Assembly: GCA_950295325.1 (NCBI GenBank) | Contig: OX485805.1 | Location: forward strand, 19,331,501-19,395,500 | Origin: Polytrichum commune | Lineage: Eukaryota > Streptophyta > Polytrichopsida > Polytrichales > Polytrichaceae | Direction: 5' to 3' | DNA length: 64,000 nucleotides | Part shown: one piece after another, positions 36,691-48,535 of the stretch | Layout of the letters: every line of letters starts with the position of its first letter | How positions within the stretch are numbered: the first letter of the stretch is position 1 | The notes under the pieces: generated by a model | Told to the model about the DNA's origin: nothing | Databases searched by the model: none | What the model saw: only the letters and a program-made list of their open reading frames with translations | Position numbers and translations under genes: made by a program

Positions 36691-37700
36691 ATGTATACAC
36701 AACCATTTGAATGCCACACAGGCGCTTTAGGCACAACAATTGTTTTTGACCATATTTGGTCATTTGTAAGAACTCAAAAGTGATGTAGGCTAGATTGAGA
36801 TTTGTTGGTGGATGCATCAATGTTGGTAGCCTTTACATAATCTATGCAGCTAAAATGTGCATGTGGAGCCAACATCTGAATTATATGAAGATTTAACTAG
36901 AGTTAATCAGTTCAATTTAGTATATGCTTTCTCGCCTTGAGAGGCTTGGAGATGCAGTCCACCCTTGATATCTGTTAACACTTCGGAGCAAGGAATTTGT
37001 AGCATGTATGTAGACGATTTGTAACACTTACATGAATGACACTTGTGTGACTCTGGAAATAACACTTGTATAAATAAAGGAGGAAAATACACAAGATATC
37101 AATGTCATCAGACATTTAAGCGTAATTGAAGAATGAATCTAAAGTAGTCTGATGAGATTCTTGTGCATGTCAAGATCCAGTGTTCAATTGCTCTCATGAG
37201 AGGTGTAACATTAGGAGGATTTTGTTCCAAAATTTGCTTCAAGATCATCAATGTTCTTTTGGCATCCTTCAATCCTACTCTGTTTCCACCACATCACCAA
37301 TTTGCACATTGTAAGCTTTTTCAATAGGTTCATTATCAGCTTCTTCGATGGGTTCATTATCAACTTCATATATTTCATCAAGCATACTTATAATTTCCTC
37401 CTCAATAGGTATACATGGAGTTTTTAGATCAATTTCCAATTCATAATTGAGGAACTCATGTAGTCATAGTGGGTCTAATTCCACTTTGCAAAATTCAAAT
37501 ATATGATGGACCTAATTTAGCTTCATCAAAGTTATAAAATTTCATAGCATTATTTTCATCCAGATTAACACTTATCAAGGTGATTTTATTAGATATGGTA
37601 GAAATCTTTCTCTAAATTTTCTTAACAATTAACAATTAACATTTACTAGTGTATTATTTGGATTTTATTTGGGGAACAGTGGTTGCCAATCTTTGTTATA
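36691..37700. other. 3' region of the DExH helicase gene and AT-rich intergenic DNA
   Basis: An AATAAA-type polyadenylation motif lies near 37073. On the minus strand, 37150-37450 shows a broken, coding-like stretch (an acidic run with IEEEIISMLDEIYEVDNEPIE) that may be transposon debris. No intact gene. Confidence 0.45.
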
Positions 37701-38766
37701 TTGACGGTGTTGTTCCACTCTCCTAATCAAGAGGAGGCCTACAAAGACTTTTGAACAAGCTATATGAGTTTTGCACTTCTAGCTTTGAAGTCAACTTATT
37801 TATGACTAAAATCATGATATTTGGCTGCAACAAAAGGAAATTAAACCAAGAGGCATTTTACCTAGATAAGGACCCAATTGAGATCACCCTCGAATACAAA
37901 TACCTTGGGATTGATTTTTATTCACATGGTTACTTTGAGCCATGAGTAAAAGGCAAAGAATTGCAAGCATGAAAGCCTTGATGAGCACTTGAACCTCTAA
38001 ACACTTCCATCCATGTAGATTGCCACCTAGTGGGTCTCAAGCCCCAGTAGAATATTAGGTGGTGATCCATTTCGGGTTGCTTGAGCATTTAAGGGTTAAT
38101 AAGAGAAGCAGTAGTCAGAGTCACATGTTGGGAACTTAGATCCCATCTATTCAAGGTTTTGGTGCTTCCAACTCACATATGGCACTAAAATTTGGGGAAG
38201 CAACTTGAAAAACTCTTATCAGAAGGTCTTCGAGAAGGGCACAAAGATGCATATGATGTCTCACATCAAGTGGGTTCTTCGACTACCTATCATATTTTCT
38301 TGGCCGAATTTGGAGAGCTTCCCATAGAATTACACGCTTTCAAGCTCATCATAGGCTTTCAACAATGGCTTAGTTAGTCAATATCCCACCTCTATCACCC
38401 TTTTGGTTAGTCAATAAAGCAACCTTACTCTCCCAACACTTGGCCGAAGAGGGATTTAACACATGGCACAAATAAACAGCCATGTGGAAGACATCATGGG
38501 GTCTATCTTACTAGGACACCCATGACAACCCAACCAAATTTTTTATTTAAAAAATTAAATTAAATTATAAAAAAAACATATGGTGAAATCAAGGCAGTTT
38601 TCCTTGCTAAAGAATGGAACTCTTTCCATCTCTCAAGGATTTCTCAAATACTTAGTTCTACAATGTAGTTGAAAATGATGCACATTTTGTGTTGGAATGT
38701 CCCCTATATAATCCCATTAGAGATAAGTTTCCATTACTATTTGAGAAATGCAGTCTTAGGTGTCAA
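37700..38766 (+). pseudogene. LINE reverse transcriptase relic, second LINE family
   Basis: Fragments in order on the + strand: LNKLYEFC..TKIMIFG..YKYLGIDFYSHGYFEP (37751-37945), then RIASMKALMST, then EAVVRVTCWELRSHLFKVLVLPT (about 38108-38180), then SSTTYHIFLAEFGELPIEL (in 38192-38377) and FLAKEWNSFHLS near 38610. This is the C-terminal part of a non-LTR reverse transcriptase ORF (the YKYLGI motif follows the palm domain). It is broken by several stops and frameshifts and interrupted by a small MITE at 37978-38105. It differs from the RNase H-bearing LINE family in this window. Confidence 0.65.
37978..38105. repeat. MITE family C, inserted in the LINE relic
   Basis: Reverse complement of the stretch at about 20405-20520, sharing TAATATT, CACCACCT/CGCCACCT, GCAACCC and AATCTACATG blocks. 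The LINE reading resumes directly after it, so it is a clean insertion. Confidence 0.65.
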
Positions 38767-38893
38767 TTAGGGTAGTTTCCAGGTAGGCCGTTTGCCCATC
38801 ATATTACAGTGGAAATGTGGATTCCACCATGTGGCATGTATATTTCCACTAGAATCTGGTGGGCGAGCAATCTACATGGATACTAACCCTTAG
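38767..38893. repeat. MITE family B, short copy (127 bp)
   Basis: TTAGGGTAGTTTCCAGGTAG at the left pairs with the reverse complement of the right end (TAAGGGTTAGTATCCATGTAG). Same termini as 20673-21062 with the centre deleted. Confidence 0.65.
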
Positions 38894-39412
38894 ACCACCA
38901 AGTTGACATGAGCCTCTAACTCAAGGAGCCTGTTGAACTCCACTACTCTAAAACATAAGTTGGTTTGGAACCATCATGATGTACTTTTAGTCCCATTAGC
39001 CTTTTCAACTTCTTGGACTTTACAATCAATTTCATTTCATATAGGCAATTTCAACACTTATTGGGGTAACACATATCCAGGGTGGATTGCAATGTGTTGA
39101 AACATAATAGTTTAGTAGTCTATTACAAGGTCTAAAGATTTGCTTTTGTTAGAAATCTTGTGTGACTCGCATATGAGTAATAGCCACAAAACCTCACGTT
39201 TAAGGTTAGTGGGTTGGATACCTATATTTGAGTATTGGGTAGTTCAATGCATATATAAGAACAGACATCATAAAGACATGTTGTAACATAAGTTTATTAA
39301 GCACGTTAAATTGGTCACAATTTCCAGTCTAAAGGCTCACCTCCCAACATGGAGGAGATACACACAAAACATAACACATGTGTTTTCTTCCCAGAGCCTT
39401 ATCCTTATTTAC
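38894..39412. other. Intergenic AT-rich DNA with repeat debris
   Basis: A weak MITE A-like stretch lies at about 39200-39300 (AAGAACAGACATCATAAAGA). No gene seen. Confidence 0.4.
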
Positions 39413-39648
39413 CCATAGTATCTAAGAGATATTTTTAGAAGTCTCAAGTCTTATTAAATGTAGATTAAAACTTTCGTATTTGTGTACAAGAGATCATTTC
39501 ACTTTATAATCCTCTCTCTTATATATGGATAATACTTATCTAACTTCTCATCCATTGACTTGTTTTCATCCACACTCCCTAGCCTTGGACATTCATTCCT
39601 TCTATTTTCATCATCCTCAATATTCCATTTCCCAATTAGTCCATTACA
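39413..39648 (-). repeat. Downstream LTR of the gypsy element
   Basis: Minus strand starts TGTAATGGACTAATTGGG, preceded by a purine-rich tract (AGAGGGGAAGAG). Matches 63117-63350 over ~235 bp. The outer (3') border is not defined. Confidence 0.75.
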
Positions 39649-39659
39649 CTCTTCCCCTC

Positions 39660-41058
39660 TCCAATTAATACATTGCCCTCAATGAAAAAATTTGGGGTAA
39701 AATTCTCTATAGTCATTTTCTAGCTCCCACGATGCCTCATCCATAGGATAGTCTTTCCACTTAATAAGAATTCTCATGAATAACCTATTCCTGAGGTGTT
39801 GCAAATCAACCTTCAAAATTATTCGAGGTTCTACCAACATCTCACCCTCAGGAGCTACTTGTGGTAAATCTGAAAGTTTATGATCGGGATCAGACAAATA
39901 TATTCTCAACAAACTTACATAGAAAATATTATAATTTTTCCAGTCACTAGGCAAGTTTGTTGCATATGTCACTTGACCAATTCTCTTAAGAATATGAAAT
40001 GAACCATTAAAACTAGGAGAGACTTTAATTCTCCAAGTTTTAACCTCGAGCATTTAGGTGTTACATTCCAAAATAACTTTTAGCTGATCTCAAATTCTCT
40101 TAGAATTCCTTTTTAGATCGGTATACAACTTGGATCTCTCTTGTGCATCTTGCATACATTGTTTAGCACAATCCAAGACACCATGCAATTCTTGAATCAT
40201 TGATTCAAACTCTTAATTTTGGAGTTAAGAGTTGCTAGATATATGGGTTCGACATGCTTGACCATACGAAAGCATAAAATTGACTCATCCCCATGCTACT
40301 ATAGTATTGTTGGTTATAAGCAAATTTTATCAAATACAACCACTTGTCCCAAGAATCCTATTGTTTTTCTCCAATGTACATTATGATCATGTCTTCAAGA
40401 CTCTTATTGATGGTCTTTATTTGTCCATCTGTTTCCAAATCATATGTAGAAATCATACAAATTTTGGTACTACACAATTCGATCAAAGATTTTAAAAATT
40501 CACTCACGAATTTTCTATCTCTGTCACAAATTATCTCTCAAGGTAACCATAATTCACAAACAACTCAACTACTCCTAAAGCTATCATAGTTGTCTTTGTA
40601 GATATGAATTGAGCCACTGTAGTCAGTCTATCAACAACCACAAAATGCTATCAAAGCCATTTCGGGTCCTAGGAAAGATCCATAATGAAATCCATAGAAA
40701 TAGGCTCTCATTTCCTATTAGGAATTGCCAATGGTTGCAGTAGCCTTGGATGTTTTACTTGTTTCAGTTTGTTTCATTGACACAACAAACATCTTTCGAC
40801 ATAACCTTAGCCAAAAGCAATGTCTTTACCCTTACATATATTTTCTGAAACCATGGTTACCTAAGATAGGAATATCGTGGCAATCATGAAGGATGATTTT
40901 TTTATGATTTACTACATCTGGCACAGAAATTCTAGAGTTAAAATATACAATTCTTGCATCCAGGACATAGGCAATAATATATGAATTTCCTCTTGTGTTC
41001 TAGATTTTTTTGACAAACTCCCAAAAGAAATAAAGAAGAATACATCATTCCCATAAAA
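39660..41058 (-). pseudogene. Gypsy integrase C-terminus with chromodomain
   Basis: The open frame 39679-40053 holds the integrase tail (GSFHILKRIGQVTYATNLP) and a chromodomain (ILIKWKDYPMDEASWE), the mark of chromoviruses. The integrase core upstream (to ~41050) is degenerate and read only in pieces. The chromodomain keeps the W..Y and SWE positions. Confidence 0.75.
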
Positions 41059-41476
41059 CTACTTGATGTTATCAAGCATAGTATCTCTCACTAAAGATAC
41101 CACATCTACAAATGGTCTACGTGATAAAGAATCTACCACAACATTTTCTTTTCTTGTGATGTATTGGGATCTCAAAACGAGTTCTTGCATGTATTCCAAC
41201 CAACGACTTTGCATGTGGTTTAGCTTGGTTGGTGATGGCAATGGTTGAATTGTATCTCAATCCGAAACTCACTATCCAATAGATAGTCATCTCAAACTTT
41301 TAATGCATGAATTACCATGAACAATCATTTCTCATGAATTGGAAAATTCAACTTTGCATTATTAAGTTTCCATATTCATAAGCAATCACCTTGCCTTCTT
41401 GCATCAAGATAACACCTACAACCATATCATTGGCATTTGTGCACAAGACCAATGTGCCTTGCAAGAGATCAATAAA
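41059..41476 (-). pseudogene. Gypsy RNase H, downstream half
   Basis: MQSRWLEYMQELVLRSQYIT..KENVVVDSLSRRP is the end of the Ty3-type RNase H / connection domain. Further pieces lie up to the LINE border. The left target duplication (41374-41476) repeats part of the domain. Confidence 0.7.
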
Positions 41477-43035
41477 GAAAAGAAAAGAAAAGATAACGCC
41501 CGTGTTATGCATACCGGCGTGAATGTGAGCCCGTTAACCCTATATTGATCTCGAGAATCCGAGATGCAATATTGGGTGTTATGCCTCCTGTGGGAGGTGG
41601 GCTCTGGTGTAGTGCAAGATAGTTTCCACCTTATGGTGGTAAGATAGGGTTTTGTTTGTTGTCAAGTTTCCTTTTATTTAAGACCAAATAGGTAAGGTAT
41701 TTAATGGCATTTTGGTGTATGTTTTTCATGAGGGTTTTGATGTGGGATTTGGGGATTTTCAGGTTGGTTAATTGTTCGATGGAGTTTTCGTGTATAGCAC
41801 CTCTTACTCCTGCGGTGATAGTAATGAGGGGGTTGGTATTCCATCCGTTAGCTCTTAGTGTGGTAATTAGCGGGTCATATTTGTTGTGTTTGTGTGTGCG
41901 GGCTTGTTCAGGGAATCTATCGTGGCAGTAGGTGAATTCAATGAATTGTACGGTGTGGCTTGGGGAGGGTAGTATTGGAGTTTGCGTTTGGTTGGGATCT
42001 CCGATAATGCACATTTTGTATGGTCTTAATTTGGCTTGACAATGACATGGTGCTTGTGTGCATATACATTGGAGGAGCCAGTCGGGAATTGTTTGGTCTT
42101 GGGGTTGGTTTGGTAAGTTGCCCGCATTGGTCAAGGTGAAGAACCTGGTGTTTTTATTGGCTTGTAGGGTTTGGGCAATGAGGTGGGTTGCTTTATTGTG
42201 TCTTGCGATTCGTAGGCCTTTTAGGTATGGGTGTTCGCATGTGGATAGTAGGTGTGGCCATGTGTCTCTATCATTGGTGCGACATAGTGTGCAGTTGGGG
42301 TTTTGGTATTTAAGGGGCCAGAATATATTTTTCCTATGGTTACCCATGTATTGGGCATATCTAAATTTTAGAGTTTGGGTAATTTGTGTGTCGGGTATTT
42401 TATCATGTTTCCAAAAATGGTTGGAGAGTTTTTGATTGATTTCTTCATTCGAGAGCCATTTGGCAACGTATGGGAATTTTTGTTTGGCTAGTGAAGTTTC
42501 TCGATTTTCGTGATCTTTCATTATGAATGTGTGGAGGTTGCGGATGGCTCCATCATGTGTAGCCGTGGGGGAGGTTGCTAGCCAGTAGGGGGTAGCGTGT
42601 GCTACGTGTATGTGTGGCGTGTTTTCCGGTTTGTCTTTGAGTGTCCCTTCGTTGGCTAGTGCATCCGCCATTTCATTGCCTCTAATTCCCGTGTGTGCGT
42701 GTACTTTGTGTATGTGTATCATGTGTGGGGTCCAATATATTTGGTGAACGATGGCTGCGATGAGTAATTTATCAGGGTGGTGGTGTTGAGATGTTGGGTG
42801 TTGGATGTGGTTGTTTATTAGGTAGATGCTGTTGAGGCCGTCTGTGAATATATGTGTGTCTATTTGGGTGGTTTGTATACTTTTTATGGCTATAAGTATG
42901 GCATTGAGCTCGGCTCTTAGAATATTGGGATATCCCGGTAATCTTTCGGCTATTTGGGTATTGTTGTTGGGACTGTATACCCCTGAGCCCGCGATATTGC
43001 CGACTATTTGTCCCTCGGAATTTTTGGAAGGTGGG
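41477..43035 (-). mobile_element. 5'-truncated LINE with RNase H (copy 2), inserted in the gypsy
   Basis: 1,559 bp on the minus strand. It starts within the RNase H domain at 43035 and ends at 41477 with a hairpin (ATAACACGGGCGTTAT, 41493-41508) followed by (TTTTC)3. Flanked by the 103-bp duplication. The single difference between duplicate arms and the open ORF suggest a recent insertion. Confidence 0.85.
41631..43020 (-). pseudogene. LINE RNase H plus C-terminal domain ORF
   Basis: In the upstream part the frame reads an RNase HI domain: GNIAGSGVYS, then RAELNAILIAIKS and HIFTDGLNS, carrying the catalytic Glu and Asp. It continues into VHAHTGIRGNEMADALANEG at the start of the 363-codon frame (42722-41631). 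Downstream are a zinc-binding cluster (CTLCRTNDRDTW..CEH), a CICTQAPCHCQAKLRP cluster and VQFIEFTYCHDRFPEQ, all shared with copy 1. The initial ATG-bearing frame near 43047 is out of phase with the RNase H frame. Reverse transcriptase is absent through 5' truncation. Confidence 0.75.
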
Positions 43036-43138
43036 ATTCATAAGCAATCACCTTGCCTTCTTGCATCAAGATAACACCTACAACCATATCATTGGCATTT
43101 GTGCACAAGACCAATGTGCCTTGCAAGCGATCAATAAA

Positions 43139-43997
43139 CCTCAAGATTGGGGCTTCTATTATAGCTTTTCTCAAAGCATGAAAGCTTGCATGACAATCAG
43201 TAGTCCAAGTGATCTTTACAAATTTGCCCAAGTCCATGATAGGGGTTGCAATCTTGGCAAAATTCCTTACATACTTCCTCATGTAGATAGTCCACCTCAA
43301 ACAATGTCTGAACTCAATTTTATTCTTTGGCATGAGCCAGCTAACCACAATCTCAATCTTTTTAGAATCAAGTGAGACAGGTCCATCAAACAACACATAT
43401 CCAATGTATTCAATTAGGATACAAAAAATTGGTTTTTGCTTTCTTAGCATACAAATTATGTTTTCTCAAAACCTTAAACACCTTCTCAAGATGTCCCTTA
43501 TGTTCTTTCTTATTTTTGTAAAACAACAATATGTCATCCATGAAAACAAGGAGAGTGTTCATGGGATTCATAAATGTGTCAAGTTCGTTGGTGAGTCCAA
43601 AAGGCATAACCAAGTATTCATAATGAGCAAAATGACTACAAATGGCCGTTCTGAAATATCACATTCTTTGATTCTAATTTGATTGTATCTAGTCTTCAAA
43701 TCAATTTTTTTTAAACTTCTTAGCTCTACTAAGTTGATCAACCGATTCATCAAATATATGCAGTAGATACTTGTTATTGATGGTAGATTTGTTTGGACCT
43801 CTATAATCCACACAAAGTCTCAAACTACCATCTTTCTTGTTCTGAAATAACACTGGAGTACTCCACGGAGATTTGCTAGGTCTAATGTATTGTAGTTGAG
43901 TGTCCAATTCAACCTTCTCCTTAAAAGAATGTCTATAGGGTGCTCTAACCATCATTGTCACACCAAGCATCAATTTGATAGCTTGATCTACCCCTCT
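43139..43997 (-). pseudogene. Gypsy reverse transcriptase and start of RNase H
   Basis: Frames on the minus strand give GVDQAIKLMLG and APYRHSF, then YIRPSKSPWSTPVLF..KKDGSLRLCVDYRGPNK, then VMPFGLTNELDTFMNPMN and VFMDDILLFYKNKKEH (the catalytic box reads FMDD rather than YLDD/YVDD). NFAKIATPI and WTTDCHASFHALR follow. All are Ty3/gypsy RT landmarks. At least two frame changes are needed to follow the domain. Confidence 0.85.
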
Positions 43998-46900
43998 ATT
44001 AACAATAAATTAGTGTTCTTATAGTAGTGGTAAAAGTAAGAAGGAAGTAGATCAAAATTAGGAAGAAAGGATTAGATTAGGCTAGTAAGATGGAAGGTTC
44101 CATTGAAAACGGACCACAATTTTTAAGGAGTGGTTAGGAACAAAGAAGAGAGGATTAGGCACTAGGACTCAAGGTAGATTTACGATGAAGAGGAGCAATA
44201 TTTTAATGTGGAAGGTTTTTGTGGAACGTTGATGCTATGTCATTTTCTTAGAATAGATGGGTGTGATGGTTTTCATTAGATTGGTTGGCCCTAAGTGTGG
44301 AATGGTTACAAGGTATCATCCGGCCTATAGTGCAAGTATTTTGATTGATATGGATGTTACAAATAACTAGTGTATTGCTTGTTCTATAGATTCTAGCTAT
44401 ACTAAACATGATATTTAATGTCATATGGTGTTTTATGTCACTATGTTAACTTTTCAGATGACACTTCTTATGAATTAGTGAACAAATATTGTCATGGATG
44501 ATGGAAGAGTCCATCCATTGGCCAAAACCCTACGTTCTCTTGTCAACAACTTGGTATGAAATATTGTCATGGATGATTGACATTCGAATGAAAAATCACT
44601 TGGTAAGTGAGAGTAAATGCAACACTGTAAATCTGTAATCCCCCCTAAAAATTACAAGGAATGACAAATAATGTTAGGTTAACATTTAGTGTTGGCGACA
44701 CTACACGGTATTTTACAATTAGTATTGAGGAAGACAATTAGAATTGGTGACACTAAATATCATATTTAGTGTAGTGTTCGTGGATCACATTCGGTAGTAA
44801 AAGAAGGTCTCTGAGTAGTCGCAGGGGCTTTTGAGAAGAACTATTCAAGGAGTAAGACCTGAAAATAGTCCTCTAGCGTAATTAAAGGTATTAGTACATA
44901 ACTAATTAGTTGGACTGGTATCAAGTACTCGATAAGCTATTAATGGACAAGGGTAGCTGGAAGCAATGCCCGGGAAGCACAGTCCGGGGAGTTCTGTAGA
45001 GAAACTGGCTAATTGCCGAGGTTTATGGAGGTGGCTCGGATTTTACAAATTTTACCCGGAAGTGGCCTAAAGAGTGCAAAATTTATCGGTTGATAGCCCC
45101 CATTTCCTAATGTGTTTAGGCAATTAGCCGGCAATTTTTTTTTCATTTATGCAATTTCCGGAAGGTCTAAAGTGTGGCCGGTTTTATATTTTGGTGGTGG
45201 ATGTGTCATGATCATTTATTCAATTTTTTTTGAATTAATGTGGATTAATTCAATGTGGGCATTCACTCTCCATTTATTGTCATCTAAATAGTATCCTTAG
45301 CATGATTTGAACCTGGAAAAGCCCCTACCATATTAGGGCTAAGGATTTAGCCTTCGAAAAATACAAGCACCACAAAAGGGTCCAAGTATTATTCGGAGGC
45401 TACTTAGTATTGAAAAGTCACGAGATTTGCGTACCATTGCCGTTAGTATCAATTGCCCCAAACGAACAAGGCACATCACTCATACTCACTATATTAGGAG
45501 AATTCAAATAAGAAGAAGGATTAGCGTACAAAAAACGGTACTTACTGTCTTTCTTCCAAAGTGGGATAGCATCACAAATTATGTCATCTACCTCTTCATC
45601 TGGCCCTTCCAAGGCATAGTCTCCAACTATGCATAGTATTGAAAACCTTACCTAAAATATATATATTTGGTCGGTTGCCCGCCGTGAAAATAATTTCTCA
45701 ATCGGCAAGTTGCCGTGGATACTCTAAGGCAGCTTGCCGAAATGCCGGCATTTTATTTTTCTAATCGGCCCATTTCCGTAAACCTTCATTTTCTTCCGGA
45801 ACCCCTTCCTAAACTTTCCAATTGCATTCGGAAATTCTCAAAATCAACCGGCTAGCTCGTAACTAACTGCCGGCACTACCCGTTCATTGCCGGGAAGTTT
45901 TTGGGCATAAGGTAGAAATACCATAACCCGTGAAAATAAGGTGATTCGCATTGAAGATCCGGTTTGACAATCATGAGATAACTCTTCAAGATAGACGAGA
46001 AGGATTCATGAAGAAGGCAAGTTGTTTCATATTTTTCTGCTCCATACAAAAAATGCTACAATTTTTCAAAGTGGAAAGTTGTCCAACCCTCTACTCGTTC
46101 ACTAGATTCTCCCTACACCGAACACGGTAATCCGCATTTCCATACAGAACATCGCCTAAATCGGTTACCTCATGAGCACATTAACACTTGACTCTCATTG
46201 GCTACACTAAGTGTACACGCATTGAAGTTGCCGCCAAGCCATGATCTGTTCTGACGGCGGTCTAGTGTACGGCTAGAGGGTGGTTAATGGGTTATGGTAT
46301 TTCTACCTTAGTCAGTCAAGCTTCTAGTGATTCTAAACCCAACCGGTTACATGTTGACATCTTCCGGTTTTGCTGCTTTCATTCATTCATTTGAGGTATA
46401 TTCTTCTATAGATTCCTCTAGAATGACCCGTAATTCTCCTGAAGACTTGAACTTCAACCGGTTATTACTCAAACTCAACCGGTTCATCTGTAACTAACCA
46501 CCGGTTCTTCCCGGACATAGGCTGGAAGAATGGAACTAATTTTGAACGTAAGATAATATTAATGTCACGACGAAGAATGACGAAGAATGTTTGTGTTACT
46601 GGTAAACAATGTGAATCTCAACCAAGAGGGGGCTGAGAACAAAGTCCAGTAGCTCAAAGTATTACAGAGGCATGTAAAGGCCGACTCTCCTTGAAAGTTA
46701 GAAACTACGTGTGGGTCAAATATAGGGTCTTTGTTAACGATGGCATTGAAAAAATTGAAGTGGTTTCAAAAGAAAATAGGCCTCACAATATCTGACTTTG
46801 AGTTTAAATAATGTAGGGTGTTATAAATTCCATGAAATTAGTTTATAGGTTACTTCTAAGATACTATGGTATAAAAATATTGCAAAAAAGTTATAGTATA

Positions 46901-47547
46901 TATATAGTATATATATATATTTTCCCCTGCCCTGTCTGTAGTGGATAAAAGTTTGAGGCTAAACCACATTGCAATGACTTATTGGCTCTGCCTTTTGAGA
47001 TGCGCCAAAGTTTGGTCTTGGTCAAACAACTAACTAGAATTGGCCACATGTGGAGGATAATCATAGGGCAAAACACTCTTCCAACCATCCACTTATGGTA
47101 CATGAATATGATCAACCCCAACCTTTCAAAGTAGTTGAAAGGTACTACAAAATGTGCACAATTAGAAAATAACCTAATTGAATGGGTCGTTTAATTGCTT
47201 GTGAGCAAGATAATAGTCCCGAACAATTATGTCCTTGCCACATGTGGTTTCCCTAAGTCGCACTAAGTGTCAACCCCATGTACCCGGGAAGTATCACAAA
47301 GGAAGGATGGTGTCAACTACCGAAAGGACAAGTAGATGACGTCACCTACCAATCGTAGAAATAGTATAAGAAAAGGGTGACCTAAGGAGTATTAGATACC
47401 AGATGAGAACGTGGTAGTACTAGGAAAGAAGGGAACCTGGTAGAGAGCATGATTCGGTAGGCAATTTTGGTAGCAAGTACTACCAAGAATGTGATAGTAC
47501 CAGTAGTATAGTAAAATAATAGAACCAAGAGTGGATAGAGTTTAGTT
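43998..47547. other. Non-coding body of the 11-kb insertion
   Basis: No coding region recognised. Holds a CACTA-like terminal motif (44750-44785), many CCGG-bearing stretches (about 44950-46500), the inverted-repeat element at 45909-46309 and a TA-rich run (about 46895-46920). Confidence 0.5.
45909..46309. mobile_element. 401-bp MITE with perfect 21-bp terminal inverted repeats
   Basis: AAGGTAGAAATACCATAACC plus one C at the left is exactly reverse-complemented at 46289-46309. The inner sequence is non-coding. Flanks next to GGTAG..CTACC are TAA and TTA, hinting at a PIF/Harbinger-type target, but no clean direct duplication is seen. Confidence 0.8.
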
Positions 47548-47637
47548 GAGGGAAGCTATCTTATGAGCGATGAGCAGTGAGCGGTGAGCGGTGAGCAGTA
47601 ACACATGAGCAATGAGCAATAATATATGAGCAATGAA
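47548..47637. repeat. MULE left end with eight TGAGC subterminal repeats
   Basis: TGAGC followed by two purines recurs eight times within ~75 bp of the left terminus. The right end (reverse complement of 54990-55065) has at least four TGAGC/TGAGT units in the same spacing. Likely transposase recognition repeats (inference). Confidence 0.65.
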
Positions 47638-47761
47638 TCCAAATTTAGTAAAGACACACGGGTTTAGGGTACACAACCATAATTTTGACAAATTAATTGC
47701 ATATTTTCAATTGTAAATTGCCAATATTTTATATGAAGCACACGTGAAAGGGCCCTATTAC

Positions 47762-48535
47762 CATGGATCATTTAAAACACTTTCAATCTATTGCTGATTT
47801 TTATTATAATAATCCAAACCAATACATGTTATTTATTGATATCCTTATACATGTAGTTACAACCAACACTTGCACAACTACTCACATTCCACAACACCAG
47901 CAAGTTCAAGTAGGTGCATAACTTCATTATATGTATATGTAGGTGCCATAATTGTGAGCCACTCAAACCGCTCATGGGTTGAGTTAAGGCCCACAATCTA
48001 CAAAAGCAAGGAAATTAGATATTAGAAATAGTCAATATGTAGGTAGCTACTAGGTTTTGAGACATCCGCATGTGGATGCAAGTTGTATAAGAGACTAGTA
48101 TTAGGTCTGGATCAACCCGGGTTCGAATCCGGTTGGTTACATTGACTGGTGCTATCCCAAATCGAGCTAGTGATAAAGTAAGAATAATCTATAGGCGGAT
48201 ACCAAGAAGAGGATACTACGCGGATGTGCATAGAATCTTCTCGATTATTTGTTATTTTTAGAAACTTGTTATTATTTATCCGTGTGAATCAATCAAACCG
48301 TTCACGGTTGGGTCATAGTCTAAATGGAAATGAAGTTACTGAATCATTTGAAATACTTTCAGTCCATTGTTAATTTTTATTATAATAATCCAAACCAAAA
48401 CATGTCATTTATTGACATTCAATTATATGTTGCTTAATAGAACACTTGCAATACTACACACATTCTACAATACCAGCAAGTTCAAGTAGTCGCATGACCT
48501 CATTATATGTATATGTAGGTGCATGAATGAATTTG
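47762..48535. repeat. ~200-bp direct duplication near the MULE left end
   Basis: 47762-47958 and 48335-48535 share TTTTTATTATAATAATCCAA, CCAGCAAGTTCAAGTAG and TTATATGTATATGTAGGTG, ~575 bp apart. The right-hand copy includes the C-terminal codons of the transposase. Confidence 0.75.

Larger units (their letters stand above)
41374..43138. repeat. 103-bp target-site duplication flanking the LINE
   Basis: 41374-41476 and 43036-43138 are identical except for one base (GCAAGAGATC versus GCAAGCGATC). They are gypsy RNase H sequence duplicated on either side of the LINE. The entry spans both arms and the LINE between them. Confidence 0.9.

Noticed and set aside
42058-42435. 125-codon + strand open frame
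   Set aside because: Antisense to the LINE ORF at 41631-42722.
48105-48145. tRNA-like B box (GGGTTCGAATCC) inside the MULE
   Set aside because: The T-arm does not pair fully, and no acceptor stem or A box was found at the right distance. Treated as chance or a SINE remnant.
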